Origin: Candidatus Poseidoniales archaeon | GTDB lineage: Archaea; Thermoplasmatota; Poseidoniia; Poseidoniales; Poseidoniaceae | NCBI GenBank assembly: GCA_003602575.1 | Contig: QQRY01000056.1 | Coordinates: 1 to 56,734 of the forward strand | DNA length: 56,734 bases | Direction of reading: 5' to 3' | Shown: positions 42,001-50,062 of the stretch, one piece after another | Layout of the letters: each line of letters opens with the position of its first letter | Numbering within the stretch: position 1 is the first letter of the stretch | Position numbers and translations under genes: made by a program | The notes under the pieces: model-generated | What the model was told of the DNA's origin: nothing | What the model saw: the letters and a program-made list of their open reading frames with translations, nothing else | The model's database searches: none

Positions 42001-45000
42001 GCAGCATCGACATCACATACCTCAATATGGTTGCCAAATGGTGATTTAGCGATTGGATTGATTGAGTTTGATGGTAATAATCACAATCTTAGTATGTGGA
42101 CTTGGAATGGTACAGTTCTCAATAGTTCAGTAATTAGGTCAGAAGCGGACTTGGCGACAAATATTCAAATTCGTATGACAGATGATGGTACGATTATACT
42201 AGCAGCATTAACCTCATCTGGCTCTCTTAGCCTATATGAGCGAATGTGGGATCAAACAACATGGAATGGAGTTTTAATCGATCAACCTAGTGGTGATAGT
42301 TCAGATATGTCATTTGATTTAATCGGCGGTCAAAATCCAGCTATGGCTGTAAGGTCTGATTCAAATTCAATCTATGTAAGACAGGCTTCACAAACATGGA
42401 TTTCAATGATAAGCCAACCGAATTCTTCACCTCAAGGGACATGGAGTTTATCTCAAATAGATACCCATTATATATTGTTTACAACCGACTCTGATTCAGG
42501 ACAGTTACAATGGAATTCAGTTGAAAAGAACGGCATTCATGATAATTTTGCTCCCTGGTTTAGTCAAACCTTTAATGGATTGATTACAGACTCAAAGGTT
42601 ACGCCTCTATTTGATGGAAATGGTACATTGAAAGTGGCTACTATTGATGAAATACAAAATAAGATTATTTCACTAAACCTTTACTTAGATTCCGATAGAG
42701 ACTTAGTGTTTGATAGAATTGACGACCTTCCTTACTTATCTGGGCAATGGTCTGATGGCGATGGAGATGGTTATGGAGATAGTATTCTTGGTCCACAATA
42801 TGACTCTTGTCCTCAAGAAAATAGAACTTCATCTCTAATTGTATTTGGCTGCAATGATTATGATGATGATGGTTATGCTGATACAATAGACACTTGTAAT
42901 AACATTCGCGGATTTTCATGGTTAGGGAGAACTGGATGTGGTGATTTTGACCAAGACGGTTGGTCAGATAACAAGATATCATATCAGGGTGGAGACATAT
43001 TCACCAATAATTGGAAACAGGTCTTTGATAGCGATGGAGATGGTTATGGCGACAACCATGGCCCTGATTGTTGTACCACCTGGTATGACGCTAATGCTCA
43101 ACCTGGTGATGCATTCCCATATGATTACAAGCAATACTTAGATTGGGACGGTGATGGATTTGGAGATAATACATCGGACTTAATTGGAGGAGATAGATGT
43201 AGATTTGAATTTGGTACTTCAATGTATGACAGAAATGGATGTTTAGATTCTGACTTTGATGGATATTCAGATCCAAGGCCAGATTGGACATTAGAAGATG
43301 GCGCAGACATGTGGCCATTCGATCCTACTCAATGGGCTGATAGTGATGGAGATGGATATGGAGACAATAGTTCACTTGATGCAACTAATCCAGATGCCTT
43401 CCCGAATAATATTGCAATAGTTAACGATTCGGATGGTGACGGCTATCCTGATAACTTCACATCATTTTACAATGGAAGCAATGCTAACGGAATCTATCTT
43501 GATGGTTGCCCTCTAGTGTTCGGGAATTCTTCCGACCCGTTATTTGGCTGCCAAGATAGCGACGGCGATGGTTTCATGGATTTGTATTCTTATGACTTAA
43601 ATTCAACAACCAATCTAAGAGAAAATCAATCCGGTGATGCATTCCCGTTAGATGATACTCAGTGGAAAGATACTGATGGCGATGGCTTTGGCGACCAGCA
43701 ATTTGGTTTCCAACCAGATATTTGTCCTTATGAATTTGGAGTCCTAGATGGCACTCTCGGAGTAGGTTGTCGTTTGATTGATGGCAATGATGATGATGGT
43801 GATTTCGTGATCAATGATGAAGACACATGTCCAAATACAGATGCAGGATTAATTGTTGACTCTTTTGGTTGTGCTCAAAATCAAATTGATGATGACGGAG
43901 ATGGAGTTTTCAATGATGCAGATTTATGTGATTTAACACCTGTAGGGGAAACAGTCGACTCTATTGGTTGTACTCAAGCTCAAAGGGAAGTAGATGATGA
44001 TGGAGATGGTGTTTTCAATTTCGAAGATTCTTGTTCAAATACTCCATCAGGAGAAGTAGCAAACCAGTTTGGATGTTCGCCATCACAGCGTGATACAGAT
44101 GCAGATGGAGTATTGGATTCTGTTGACAGCTGTCCTGAAACACCACAGAGTTACCCAGTTGATGAATTTGGATGTACAGATAATAATGCTCTAAACTTTG
44201 ATTGGGACGGTGATGGCCGTCTAGGAGTTTACCAATATGATTTAGAGGAAAATTCGACTATTAGAATTAATCAGCAAGGCGATTTATATCCATTTGACGA
44301 GACTCAATGGTGGGATAGCGATGGCGATGGTTATGGAGATGAACCAGATGGTACAAATGCTGATGATTGTAAATTAGAGAATGGGACCTCATTTGAAGAT
44401 AGAGTTGGTTGTTTAGATTCAGATGGAGATGGATGGTCTGATCCAAACTCTAATGATAATTGGTTCGCCCACCCCAGTGGCCAAGCAGATGCCTTTGCCG
44501 ATGATGAAACTCAGTGGCGCGATAGCGACGGTGATGGATATGGTGATAATCAATCTGGAAATAATCCGGACCTTTGTTTCGATAAATCGAAGCCGAACAA
44601 TTTTGTTGGCGAAGTTGACTCAAATGGTTGTAAAGCCAATGAGAGAGATACTGACTCTGATGGAGTACCTGATAGTCTTGACAACTGCCCTAATGATGCT
44701 AAAGGAATAAACGGATACGTTGATGGTTGCCCACTGGAAACTCAAGATAATGCCAATGAATCAATCGAAATATTAGGGATGGGTATCTTAACTTTCATTC
44801 TTGTTTGTGTATCTTCTCTTGTTGGAATTATTATTGTCATCTCCTTTATTCGAAGAAGAGGCGAAGAGGATTGGTTTGATGATGACGAAGAAGACGATGA
44901 TTATGAAGAAGATTATCAAGAAGATAGACTGAGTTTCCTTAAAGACTTACGTTCCAATAGAAATTCTGCCACTTCAAACCCAGGTCCTTCTGGAGGACCG

Positions 45001-45381
45001 CCAAGAAATATTCCCTCTGCTAGCAGAAATGGCCCTTCAGGCGGCCCACCTAAGCAAAGACCCATGCCTATGCAAGAGCAACGCAGCTCAATCTCACAGC
45101 CAGTTAGTTACCCTAGAGAAAGGTTTCAAAGCGATGTTAGCACTTCTACGAAAGAAAAATCTGCTACAAAAACAGGAAAGAAGGTTCGTAAAGCTAAATT
45201 AGAAGTTGATTTGGATATTTTTGAAGGAGTTGAAGATAGCCATAGAGATTCTGCTGTTGATTGGGTCTTAGAATCACTTTCTGAAGACGCTTCTGAGCGA
45301 GAAATATTGATGCGGCTTCAGGGTAATGGTTGGAATGCCCCTCAATCTCGGGCGATAATTAATCTTGCTAAAAACAGATGA
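39100..45381 (+). CDS. giant FG-GAP and TSP3 surface protein with long cytoplasmic tail
   Basis: 2093 residues, the largest gene here. Signal peptide residues 1-35. The N-terminal domain (to about 340) is followed by about seven FG-GAP/integrin-alpha-like blades (345-760) with calcium loops: GDFNQDGFSDLVI, GDFNGDGFSDLAVG, GDINNDGFDDLIVG, ADINGDDYDDVFI, GDTNSDGFNDVFI. A second beta-propeller-like stretch reaches about 1200. TSP3 modules with CP...GC cysteines run to about 1885, then a helix (1893-1915). The roughly 175-residue cytoplasmic tail has an acidic run, SGGPP repeats, a Lys-rich part and a C-terminal helical domain (VDWVLESLSE, ILMRLQGNGWNAPQSRAI). Likely adhesion or substrate capture; the tail suggests an inside partner. 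Leaderless start plausible. Confidence 0.87.
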   Translation: MASVNKGKTSLVPSLIVIIFLLQLMSPLMIQNSNEDSNLTQSEASFTHPYANVDTILYGHDFAGSEISIDGLDNAKVRAESALDLWESHLILNANNQTPGTPDIEFTGYQQIEICWSTLEGQVRTYSRNISGFETLMHVDDVGASSNLEELVDCALAVKKNGRKTLLYADGTNLKAAQLALQSSLYSQGDTWHTRTILENVNVTHIELAVSSSDLEWGVYRNDLGQLIEISFTGTFWQTRLLDNGPIGQDIELHIDESDMISILYSKSNDAMMINIDSTVNGTISREAILTDVELHSQIGLDFDGDGLAQISTSTFDGNNSTITLKRSLANNKNQIDPIPDLSLWAGAVSLGQVAGNTVHGDFNQDGFSDLVISQPELSTWISSDPSNSLVGSSNGQVDVYYGSQNGLHNNTDLEYYGEQDNQEMGHGLTVGDFNGDGFSDLAVGSPGYNQDDGMVEIFFGSSSGLATTSEIIPGVSIPSTSGQEYGSLLRTVEDLDGDGNDELLILSLGDDSFGQLELFHGSSQSDSWGTLQSPAQSTQASFFGRSMSTSGDINNDGFDDLIVGNTGNLDSPTGYSSVEIFHGTSNGFSSQSNSHVQSNLQGTLFGYEVEIVADINGDDYDDVFISEPYNGSNAYQSGKVWVYLGNSLGVAGLPDLNLTGQINELIGLNVLSAGDTNSDGFNDVFITHSGSYTTGSAELYLGSSSGLQSQHYTVVEGGGNAALSAISGADFDGDSVEDFVFSQEVTDSLNGQYVVYNIHSRNLWENREFSVVGELESLDLASSSSGKTNILLSSNVQNSTITTLLENAFDGSSSGDWLEHTLTDLNHNNSSSSLAVSSSGLPYVVISDDHNGVVLRMPKSMTALENNIQNLGTMPQFIGQAIDLSNRQHIAYSTTSNTQVFVNKETTSGWTFENIRSSVSIASPIDVLTDSNNSSHIIYRDSANQQLEYAFYLNGWNIQNLGTSGQAASTSHTSIWLPNGDLAIGLIEFDGNNHNLSMWTWNGTVLNSSVIRSEADLATNIQIRMTDDGTIILAALTSSGSLSLYERMWDQTTWNGVLIDQPSGDSSDMSFDLIGGQNPAMAVRSDSNSIYVRQASQTWISMISQPNSSPQGTWSLSQIDTHYILFTTDSDSGQLQWNSVEKNGIHDNFAPWFSQTFNGLITDSKVTPLFDGNGTLKVATIDEIQNKIISLNLYLDSDRDLVFDRIDDLPYLSGQWSDGDGDGYGDSILGPQYDSCPQENRTSSLIVFGCNDYDDDGYADTIDTCNNIRGFSWLGRTGCGDFDQDGWSDNKISYQGGDIFTNNWKQVFDSDGDGYGDNHGPDCCTTWYDANAQPGDAFPYDYKQYLDWDGDGFGDNTSDLIGGDRCRFEFGTSMYDRNGCLDSDFDGYSDPRPDWTLEDGADMWPFDPTQWADSDGDGYGDNSSLDATNPDAFPNNIAIVNDSDGDGYPDNFTSFYNGSNANGIYLDGCPLVFGNSSDPLFGCQDSDGDGFMDLYSYDLNSTTNLRENQSGDAFPLDDTQWKDTDGDGFGDQQFGFQPDICPYEFGVLDGTLGVGCRLIDGNDDDGDFVINDEDTCPNTDAGLIVDSFGCAQNQIDDDGDGVFNDADLCDLTPVGETVDSIGCTQAQREVDDDGDGVFNFEDSCSNTPSGEVANQFGCSPSQRDTDADGVLDSVDSCPETPQSYPVDEFGCTDNNALNFDWDGDGRLGVYQYDLEENSTIRINQQGDLYPFDETQWWDSDGDGYGDEPDGTNADDCKLENGTSFEDRVGCLDSDGDGWSDPNSNDNWFAHPSGQADAFADDETQWRDSDGDGYGDNQSGNNPDLCFDKSKPNNFVGEVDSNGCKANERDTDSDGVPDSLDNCPNDAKGINGYVDGCPLETQDNANESIEILGMGILTFILVCVSSLVGIIIVISFIRRRGEEDWFDDDEEDDDYEEDYQEDRLSFLKDLRSNRNSATSNPGPSGGPPRNIPSASRNGPSGGPPKQRPMPMQEQRSSISQPVSYPRERFQSDVSTSTKEKSATKTGKKVRKAKLEVDLDIFEGVEDSHRDSAVDWVLESLSEDASEREILMRLQGNGWNAPQSRAIINLAKNR
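42757..44735 (+). repeat. TSP3 repeat region of the FG-GAP protein
   Basis: Some fifteen TSP3 modules. Most are the long kind with GTS..DR.GC spacing shared with the gene at 33627. Four consecutive short modules (about 43800-44170) are the TPxGxxVxxxGC kind shared with the YHYH protein. One gene thus mixes both subtypes. Confidence 0.65.
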
Positions 45382-45447
45382 ATAGGTTTACTGGTAGACA
45401 TGGTTTTCATAAGATGAGCATTCAGCGTGGGTTAGTGAGGGATTGTT

Positions 45448-46953
45448 ATGGCTGGTGATGTTCTTGAAGGTGCTTCTTTACCAGATGGTATTGAGGTCGA
45501 CGAGACAGCAGCATATTTCGGTATCACAGAATCTTCAGACATAGTTCACCAATTGATGGAGATGGATTTTTCAAATGCGTTGACTAAATTCTTTGAGAAG
45601 GTTTCTGACATTGTTTTACTGCCAGGGGAATTTGATTTTGAAGCAGCGAGTGAACGTATGAATTGTGAGGGAGGTGAAATTTACTTCTTAGTTGCAGGGC
45701 ACTTAGGTTTGATGAGTTTCACCGATCCACTTCTTGGATTTATTGGATTGCCAAATTCACTTGGAGAAGAATCATCTAACTCTAAGCCAGATGTGAGCGA
45801 TTCCGAGTTTGAGTCTTTAACTCGCTTAGCAGATCCTATGAGGATTTTGAAACTGCTAGCAATTGCTCAAGAAACAGGAGGTAGCGATGAGATTTTGAAA
45901 TATTATCATTCACTCAATGATATGTTTTCCAATCCACAAGATAATCTCCAATCAATTATTCAAGTCGCTGACCAATTGGACGCCTCATTGGATGTTATTG
46001 GTCATGCAATACCAGTAACGGAATTATCTCAATCTTCGGTATCAGTACCTAAAGCAGCACCATCGGTATCCCCGGAACCTCAGCCAACCATTGTTGCTGA
46101 TGTTCCTACAAAGTCTAGTGAAATTCCGCTTCCAAATAAATCATCATCTTTAGATTCTCAAGAATCGGTACCTTTGCCAAATTTTAGTCAGCCAAAAGTA
46201 GTCGAAGTTGAATCCAAACCTGTAATTCAAGAAGATGTTACAGATAGAAAGGCGGCTAAAGTCACACAAGATGCTTTTGATGGTGCATTTGGAGTTGATA
46301 TCCCTATCCAGAGTTCTCCAAATTCAGAGCCAGAACCGGAGCCAGAACTGGAACCAGAACCAGAACCGGAACCAGAACCGGAACCGGAACCAGAACCGGA
46401 ACCCGAGCCAGAGCCAGAGCCAGAACCTGAGCCAGAACCTGAACCGGAACCATTTGTTAGCGTAGCAGAACAATTTATCGAGGCTGATACTGACAAGGAT
46501 GGAACACTATCTGTAGAGGAACTTTCCGAAGCTACAGGCTTATCGATTGAAGACTCTCAAGAATTACATTCTAAAGCGGACTTAGATAATGATGGTTCTT
46601 TATCACTTTCTGAAGTATTAGCGTCTCCTGCTGCAGAGAAATTATCTTCCCTGCCAAGACCAGTATCCCCTGTTCGCAGGCCGGTAAACAAGAGAGAACC
46701 AGAACCTTCTCCTGAACCAATTATCCAATCTCCTCAACAACCGGTCCAAAGAAGTCAACCGATTCAGCAACACCCGCAATATCCACAGCCTCAACCACAA
46801 CCTATCCAAAGACCACAACCTGTTAATCAACAACCTTGGAATCAACCAGTTCAACCTACTATTCGTTCGGGAGTAATGTGTCGAGCATGTGGCATTGGCC
46901 TTGACCCATACTGGAGATATTGCCCAGTATGTGGCGGACAAAATCTTGGCTGA
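45448..46953 (+). CDS. soluble EF-hand / Glu-Pro repeat / zinc-ribbon protein
   Basis: A 501-residue cytoplasmic protein with no signal peptide or helix in the membrane. Residues 1-180 are a helical domain I do not recognise, and 180-290 are a Pro/Ser-rich linker. Residues 294-335 are 21 Glu-Pro dipeptides (one is Glu-Leu). Residues about 345-395 hold two EF-hands, [12 protein letters not shown] and [12 protein letters not shown], with all calcium ligand positions filled. A Pro/Gln-rich stretch follows, and the C-terminus is a zinc ribbon ([20 protein letters not shown]). GAGGG about seven bases before the ATG is a ribosome binding site. It follows the giant FG-GAP gene by 66 bases and may be its calcium-sensing cytoplasmic partner (inference). 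Confidence 0.82.
   Translation: MAGDVLEGASLPDGIEVDETAAYFGITESSDIVHQLMEMDFSNALTKFFEKVSDIVLLPGEFDFEAASERMNCEGGEIYFLVAGHLGLMSFTDPLLGFIGLPNSLGEESSNSKPDVSDSEFESLTRLADPMRILKLLAIAQETGGSDEILKYYHSLNDMFSNPQDNLQSIIQVADQLDASLDVIGHAIPVTELSQSSVSVPKAAPSVSPEPQPTIVADVPTKSSEIPLPNKSSSLDSQESVPLPNFSQPKVVEVESKPVIQEDVTDRKAAKVTQDAFDGAFGVDIPIQSSPNSEPEPEPELEPEPEPEPEPEPEPEPEPEPEPEPEPEPEPEPEPFVSVAEQFIEADTDKDGTLSVEELSEATGLSIEDSQELHSKADLDNDGSLSLSEVLASPAAEKLSSLPRPVSPVRRPVNKREPEPSPEPIIQSPQQPVQRSQPIQQHPQYPQPQPQPIQRPQPVNQQPWNQPVQPTIRSGVMCRACGIGLDPYWRYCPVCGGQNLG
46327..46452 (+). repeat. Glu-Pro coding hexanucleotide tandem repeat
   Basis: 21 copies of a GARCCN unit (GAACCA, GAACCG, GAGCCA, GAACCT), 126 bases. Third-position variation shows it is partly aged. 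Such tracts change length by slippage, so strain-to-strain length variation is expected. Confidence 0.9.
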
Positions 46954-48081
46954 TTATAATTCAAGGATGAACTTTCCATCATCCAAAATCTGGGTATCAT
47001 CAAGCCATACACTAGGCGATTTCAGTACTCCAGGGATATGGATTCCTACAGATGAACTACCTCCTAAGGCGGTATTATCTCCTATAGCAATATAGCATGT
47101 CCCTAGTCGCTTTTCATCTTCTAAGACATTACCACCTAACCTTGCTTGATCATTTACTCCAAAGCCAAATTCAGCAATAGTCCAAACATTCTCTCTATCT
47201 TTGGAACGAAGTTTTCTTGCAACTTCTCCAAACTCTTGTCGGATATTTGCTGCAGTAGTACCTCCCTTAACATCAATTACAATTCCATTTTCAATTTCCA
47301 ATTCTATTTCTTCATTTAGAAGAGTAGAATCCCAAGAACCGTCGATTATCACTTTTCCATTCATTGAACCTTCTCTAGGCATGATGAAAGCCTTGCCAGC
47401 AGGTAGATTGGTAAGCATCTTAGGGCGATTACATATTCCATTATCGTCCAACTTCCAGTCTCTCCAATTAACTTCAAAGGTAATATCAGTGCCTTGTTTA
47501 GACTTGACATTGATGATTCTTCTCCTTCTTAGATACGGGCCAAGATTACTAATTTTCCTTTTGATTTCATTAAAATTAGCAGACATACCTCCATGAGTGA
47601 ACATCTCTTGTGTCATACCAGGCATTGTAGCAACTCGTGCTCCATCTTTCAAGGCCTGTCTAATTGCTTTAGTATGAGTTAGAGAGTATTTTGTTGGCGC
47701 AAGAATAACTTGCTGCTGTCGCATTAAACTTGCAACAGGTGAAGGAGGTTCTTCGCCATGATGCCGACCTTTTGGCATCACAATTAGTAATACTCTTTCT
47801 GAGCGGTTTGTAACAGCCTCGTGTAAAGCTTGACCAATTTCTCCAGTGGTTGGGTCGCAAACGATGAGGACATTTTCACCTCGTCTTATATCCATACATG
47901 TTTCCACGACCATCTTTGCACTTGTAGCAAGTAATTGCTCGCTGGATTGTTCGGAATCATGCTCTTCTATTTTCGTTGATTTATCCGATGAAGTATTTAT
48001 CACAGAATCAACGACATCGACTAATTCGTCATCATCAATATCAGGGTTGTCAGCATCCTTTACTTCAGATGACTTGCCCAT
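46954..48081 (-). CDS. aminopeptidase T-like (leucyl aminopeptidase, NicX/M29-like) protein
   Basis: 375 residues. The first about 50 are acidic and Ser-rich, probably disordered. Then comes the fold seen in archaeal proteins annotated as leucyl aminopeptidase/aminopeptidase T: RRGENVLIVCDP, KDGARVATMPGMTQEM, GTDITFEV, EGSMNGKVIIDGS, and the conserved metal-site segment AEFGFGVNDQARLGGNVLEDEKRLGTCYIAIGDN (cores AEFGFG, EDEK, HIPGV). The family binds divalent metal and either cleaves N-terminal residues or acts as a ring-opening dioxygenase (NicX), so the activity is uncertain. The gene ends exactly at the stop of the convergent EF-hand protein gene. Confidence 0.75.
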   Translation of the reverse strand: MGKSSEVKDADNPDIDDDELVDVVDSVINTSSDKSTKIEEHDSEQSSEQLLATSAKMVVETCMDIRRGENVLIVCDPTTGEIGQALHEAVTNRSERVLLIVMPKGRHHGEEPPSPVASLMRQQQVILAPTKYSLTHTKAIRQALKDGARVATMPGMTQEMFTHGGMSANFNEIKRKISNLGPYLRRRRIINVKSKQGTDITFEVNWRDWKLDDNGICNRPKMLTNLPAGKAFIMPREGSMNGKVIIDGSWDSTLLNEEIELEIENGIVIDVKGGTTAANIRQEFGEVARKLRSKDRENVWTIAEFGFGVNDQARLGGNVLEDEKRLGTCYIAIGDNTALGGSSSVGIHIPGVLKSPSVWLDDTQILDDGKFILEL

Positions 48082-48187
48082 GATAGCCGGATAAAGTAGT
48101 CAGTCTTGAATGTGTGGCCGTAATCATAGAATTTTGATTCCCAAAAAACATGAAAGTATTGATGAATAACCGGTGTGTCCCGGAGGT

Positions 48188-49687
48188 ATGGACGATTATG
48201 AAGAATTCATTTCAAGGGTCAAAGATATCCACAAAATCGGAGCACTACAAGGCCATCTTGGTTGGGACCAAGAAACTATTATGCCTGCAAAAGGAGCTCA
48301 ATCTAGAGGAGAAATACTTTCTTGGCTTGCTAAAGAGCAGCATTCAAGAACAATAGACCCAAGTTTGGGTGAACTGATAGAAAGATTATCAAAAAATACT
48401 AATTTGAATCAAGATCAAAAATCTAACTTGAAAGAGATAAAGCGAAGATATGAGAAGGCTAGAAAACTACCATCCGATTTCGTTGCTCAGTTTGCTAAAA
48501 CCAAGTCAGAGGCATTATTGTCATGGCAACAAGCAAGAGCTGAGTCGGATTTTTCAATGTTTCAAGATAAGCTTCAGGAACTTGTTGATATGACCAAAAA
48601 GAAAATTCAGTACTATGGTGTTGAAACAACTCCTTACGACGTATTATTGGATGAGTTCGAGGTCGGTATGACAGTCGAAGATTACGATCCACTTTTCGAT
48701 GGATTAAAGAAGCGTTTAGTACCTCTATTACAAAAAATAATCAATGCTAAAAAGACTAATCCAGATCCAGAATTACCAAAAGAAATGGTATTCTCCATCG
48801 AAGGCCAAACTGAATTTTGTACCAAGGTTTCACAGGCTATGGGTTTTGACTTTGAAGCGGGAAGGATGGATGCATCAACTCATCCGTTTTCTGCTGGCTT
48901 ATGGCCTGGTGATACAAGGTTTACAACCAGATTTGATGAAAAAGATCCATTCTCATGCCTGTATGCAGTCATGCATGAGACTGGCCATGCATTATATGAG
49001 CAAGGACTTTCACTAGAGCATTCTTTCACCCCTAGAGGAGATGCAGTATCACTTGGAGTTCATGAATCGCAAAGTAGATTTTGGGAAAACCAAATTGGTA
49101 GAACTCCTTCGTTTTGGCAGGTAGCACTGCCTTGGTTCAAGGAACAATTTCCAGACTCTCCAGATTGGAGCCCTGAGGACTTGAACAAGATAGCCAACAG
49201 TGTAACTCCTGGATTCATTAGAGTTGAAGCAGATGAAGTAACCTATAATCTGCATGTAATGTTGAGGTATGAAATAGAGAAAAAAATATTCAATGAGGGA
49301 TTAAAGGTTGAAGATTTACCTAAGGCTTGGAATTCTATGTTTGAAGAATGGTTTGATATTAAAGTACCAAATGATACCTTAGGTTGTCTACAAGACATTC
49401 ATTGGTCAATGGCTGCTTTCGGCTATTTCCCGACCTATACCTTAGGAAATCTATATGCTTCTCAGTTATTGCAAGCAATGTCTCGAGAACTTGGAGATAT
49501 TGATGAAATAATTCAATCTGGAGACTGGTCTAGTTTACTAGATTGGCTAAGACCTAAAATCCATCACCAAGGAAGTAAGTGGACACCTAGCGAGTTAATT
49601 GAAAAAGCAACAGGTATGCCTCCTTCTCCTGAACCTTTCTTACAGTATGTTGAAGAAAAGTATTCTAATCTCTATAATTTAGGTTAA
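48188..49687 (+). CDS. M32 family metallocarboxypeptidase (carboxypeptidase Taq)
   Basis: A zinc carboxypeptidase that removes C-terminal residues with broad specificity, in the cytosol. The zinc site HExxH is at 263-267 (MHETGHALYEQG), with the third ligand in GVHESQSRFWEN. Other family segments are GWDQETIMP near the N-terminus, HPFSAGLWPGDTRFTTRF before the zinc site, and the C-terminal YFPTYTLGNLYASQ. About 499 residues, the usual length. A GTG at 48173 is in frame, but the ATG at 48188 gives the usual N-terminus; GGAGGT abuts this ATG and would be too close to serve it. Next to the aminopeptidase gene, suggesting peptide recycling (inference). Confidence 0.92.
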   Translation: MDDYEEFISRVKDIHKIGALQGHLGWDQETIMPAKGAQSRGEILSWLAKEQHSRTIDPSLGELIERLSKNTNLNQDQKSNLKEIKRRYEKARKLPSDFVAQFAKTKSEALLSWQQARAESDFSMFQDKLQELVDMTKKKIQYYGVETTPYDVLLDEFEVGMTVEDYDPLFDGLKKRLVPLLQKIINAKKTNPDPELPKEMVFSIEGQTEFCTKVSQAMGFDFEAGRMDASTHPFSAGLWPGDTRFTTRFDEKDPFSCLYAVMHETGHALYEQGLSLEHSFTPRGDAVSLGVHESQSRFWENQIGRTPSFWQVALPWFKEQFPDSPDWSPEDLNKIANSVTPGFIRVEADEVTYNLHVMLRYEIEKKIFNEGLKVEDLPKAWNSMFEEWFDIKVPNDTLGCLQDIHWSMAAFGYFPTYTLGNLYASQLLQAMSRELGDIDEIIQSGDWSSLLDWLRPKIHHQGSKWTPSELIEKATGMPPSPEPFLQYVEEKYSNLYNLG

Positions 49688-49984
49688 TTATTCTTCAGAA
49701 CCATCGTCAGAACCAATCATGGATTCCATTCTTGCAGTTAATTCATTAATTGCATCCATTAAATCATTAGTCCTGTCCTCTTCGTTTTCAGTTCCAAAGG
49801 AAATACCTAGCATAGTGATCATTGCACCAGCTAACATTGTGAATGCTGGCCAATATATATCTGATGCAGTCATATCTCCATCGGCTTGTATTCCGCCCCA
49901 AATAGCCCCAATAATGAATACTATAAATCCAATAATAATTTGTTGATATCCGCTTCCAAGTGTTTCTTCTAATCCTTCGCTCAT
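49688..49984 (-). CDS. small two-helix membrane protein
   Basis: 98 residues with two membrane helices (about residues 15-33 and 44-64) and an acidic cytoplasmic helix that may form a coiled coil (LMDAINELTARMESMIG). No family recognised. The ATG at 49984 is chosen over a TTG at 49999 because GAGGAGA lies six bases before it. The gene directly abuts the M32 peptidase stop. Confidence 0.75.
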   Translation of the reverse strand: MSEGLEETLGSGYQQIIIGFIVFIIGAIWGGIQADGDMTASDIYWPAFTMLAGAMITMLGISFGTENEEDRTNDLMDAINELTARMESMIGSDDGSEE

Positions 49985-50062
49985 AATAAGTCTCCTCAAA
50001 GTAATTATTACACTGAGACTTTTAATCTATTTCCCTATTATTTGCTCAAAATAAGGGTTTTA

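Noticed and set aside
46227-46496. Minus-strand Gly-Ser repeat open frame
   Set aside because: Reverse complement of the Glu-Pro repeat; the plus-strand frame continues into EF-hands and a zinc ribbon and is clearly the real one.
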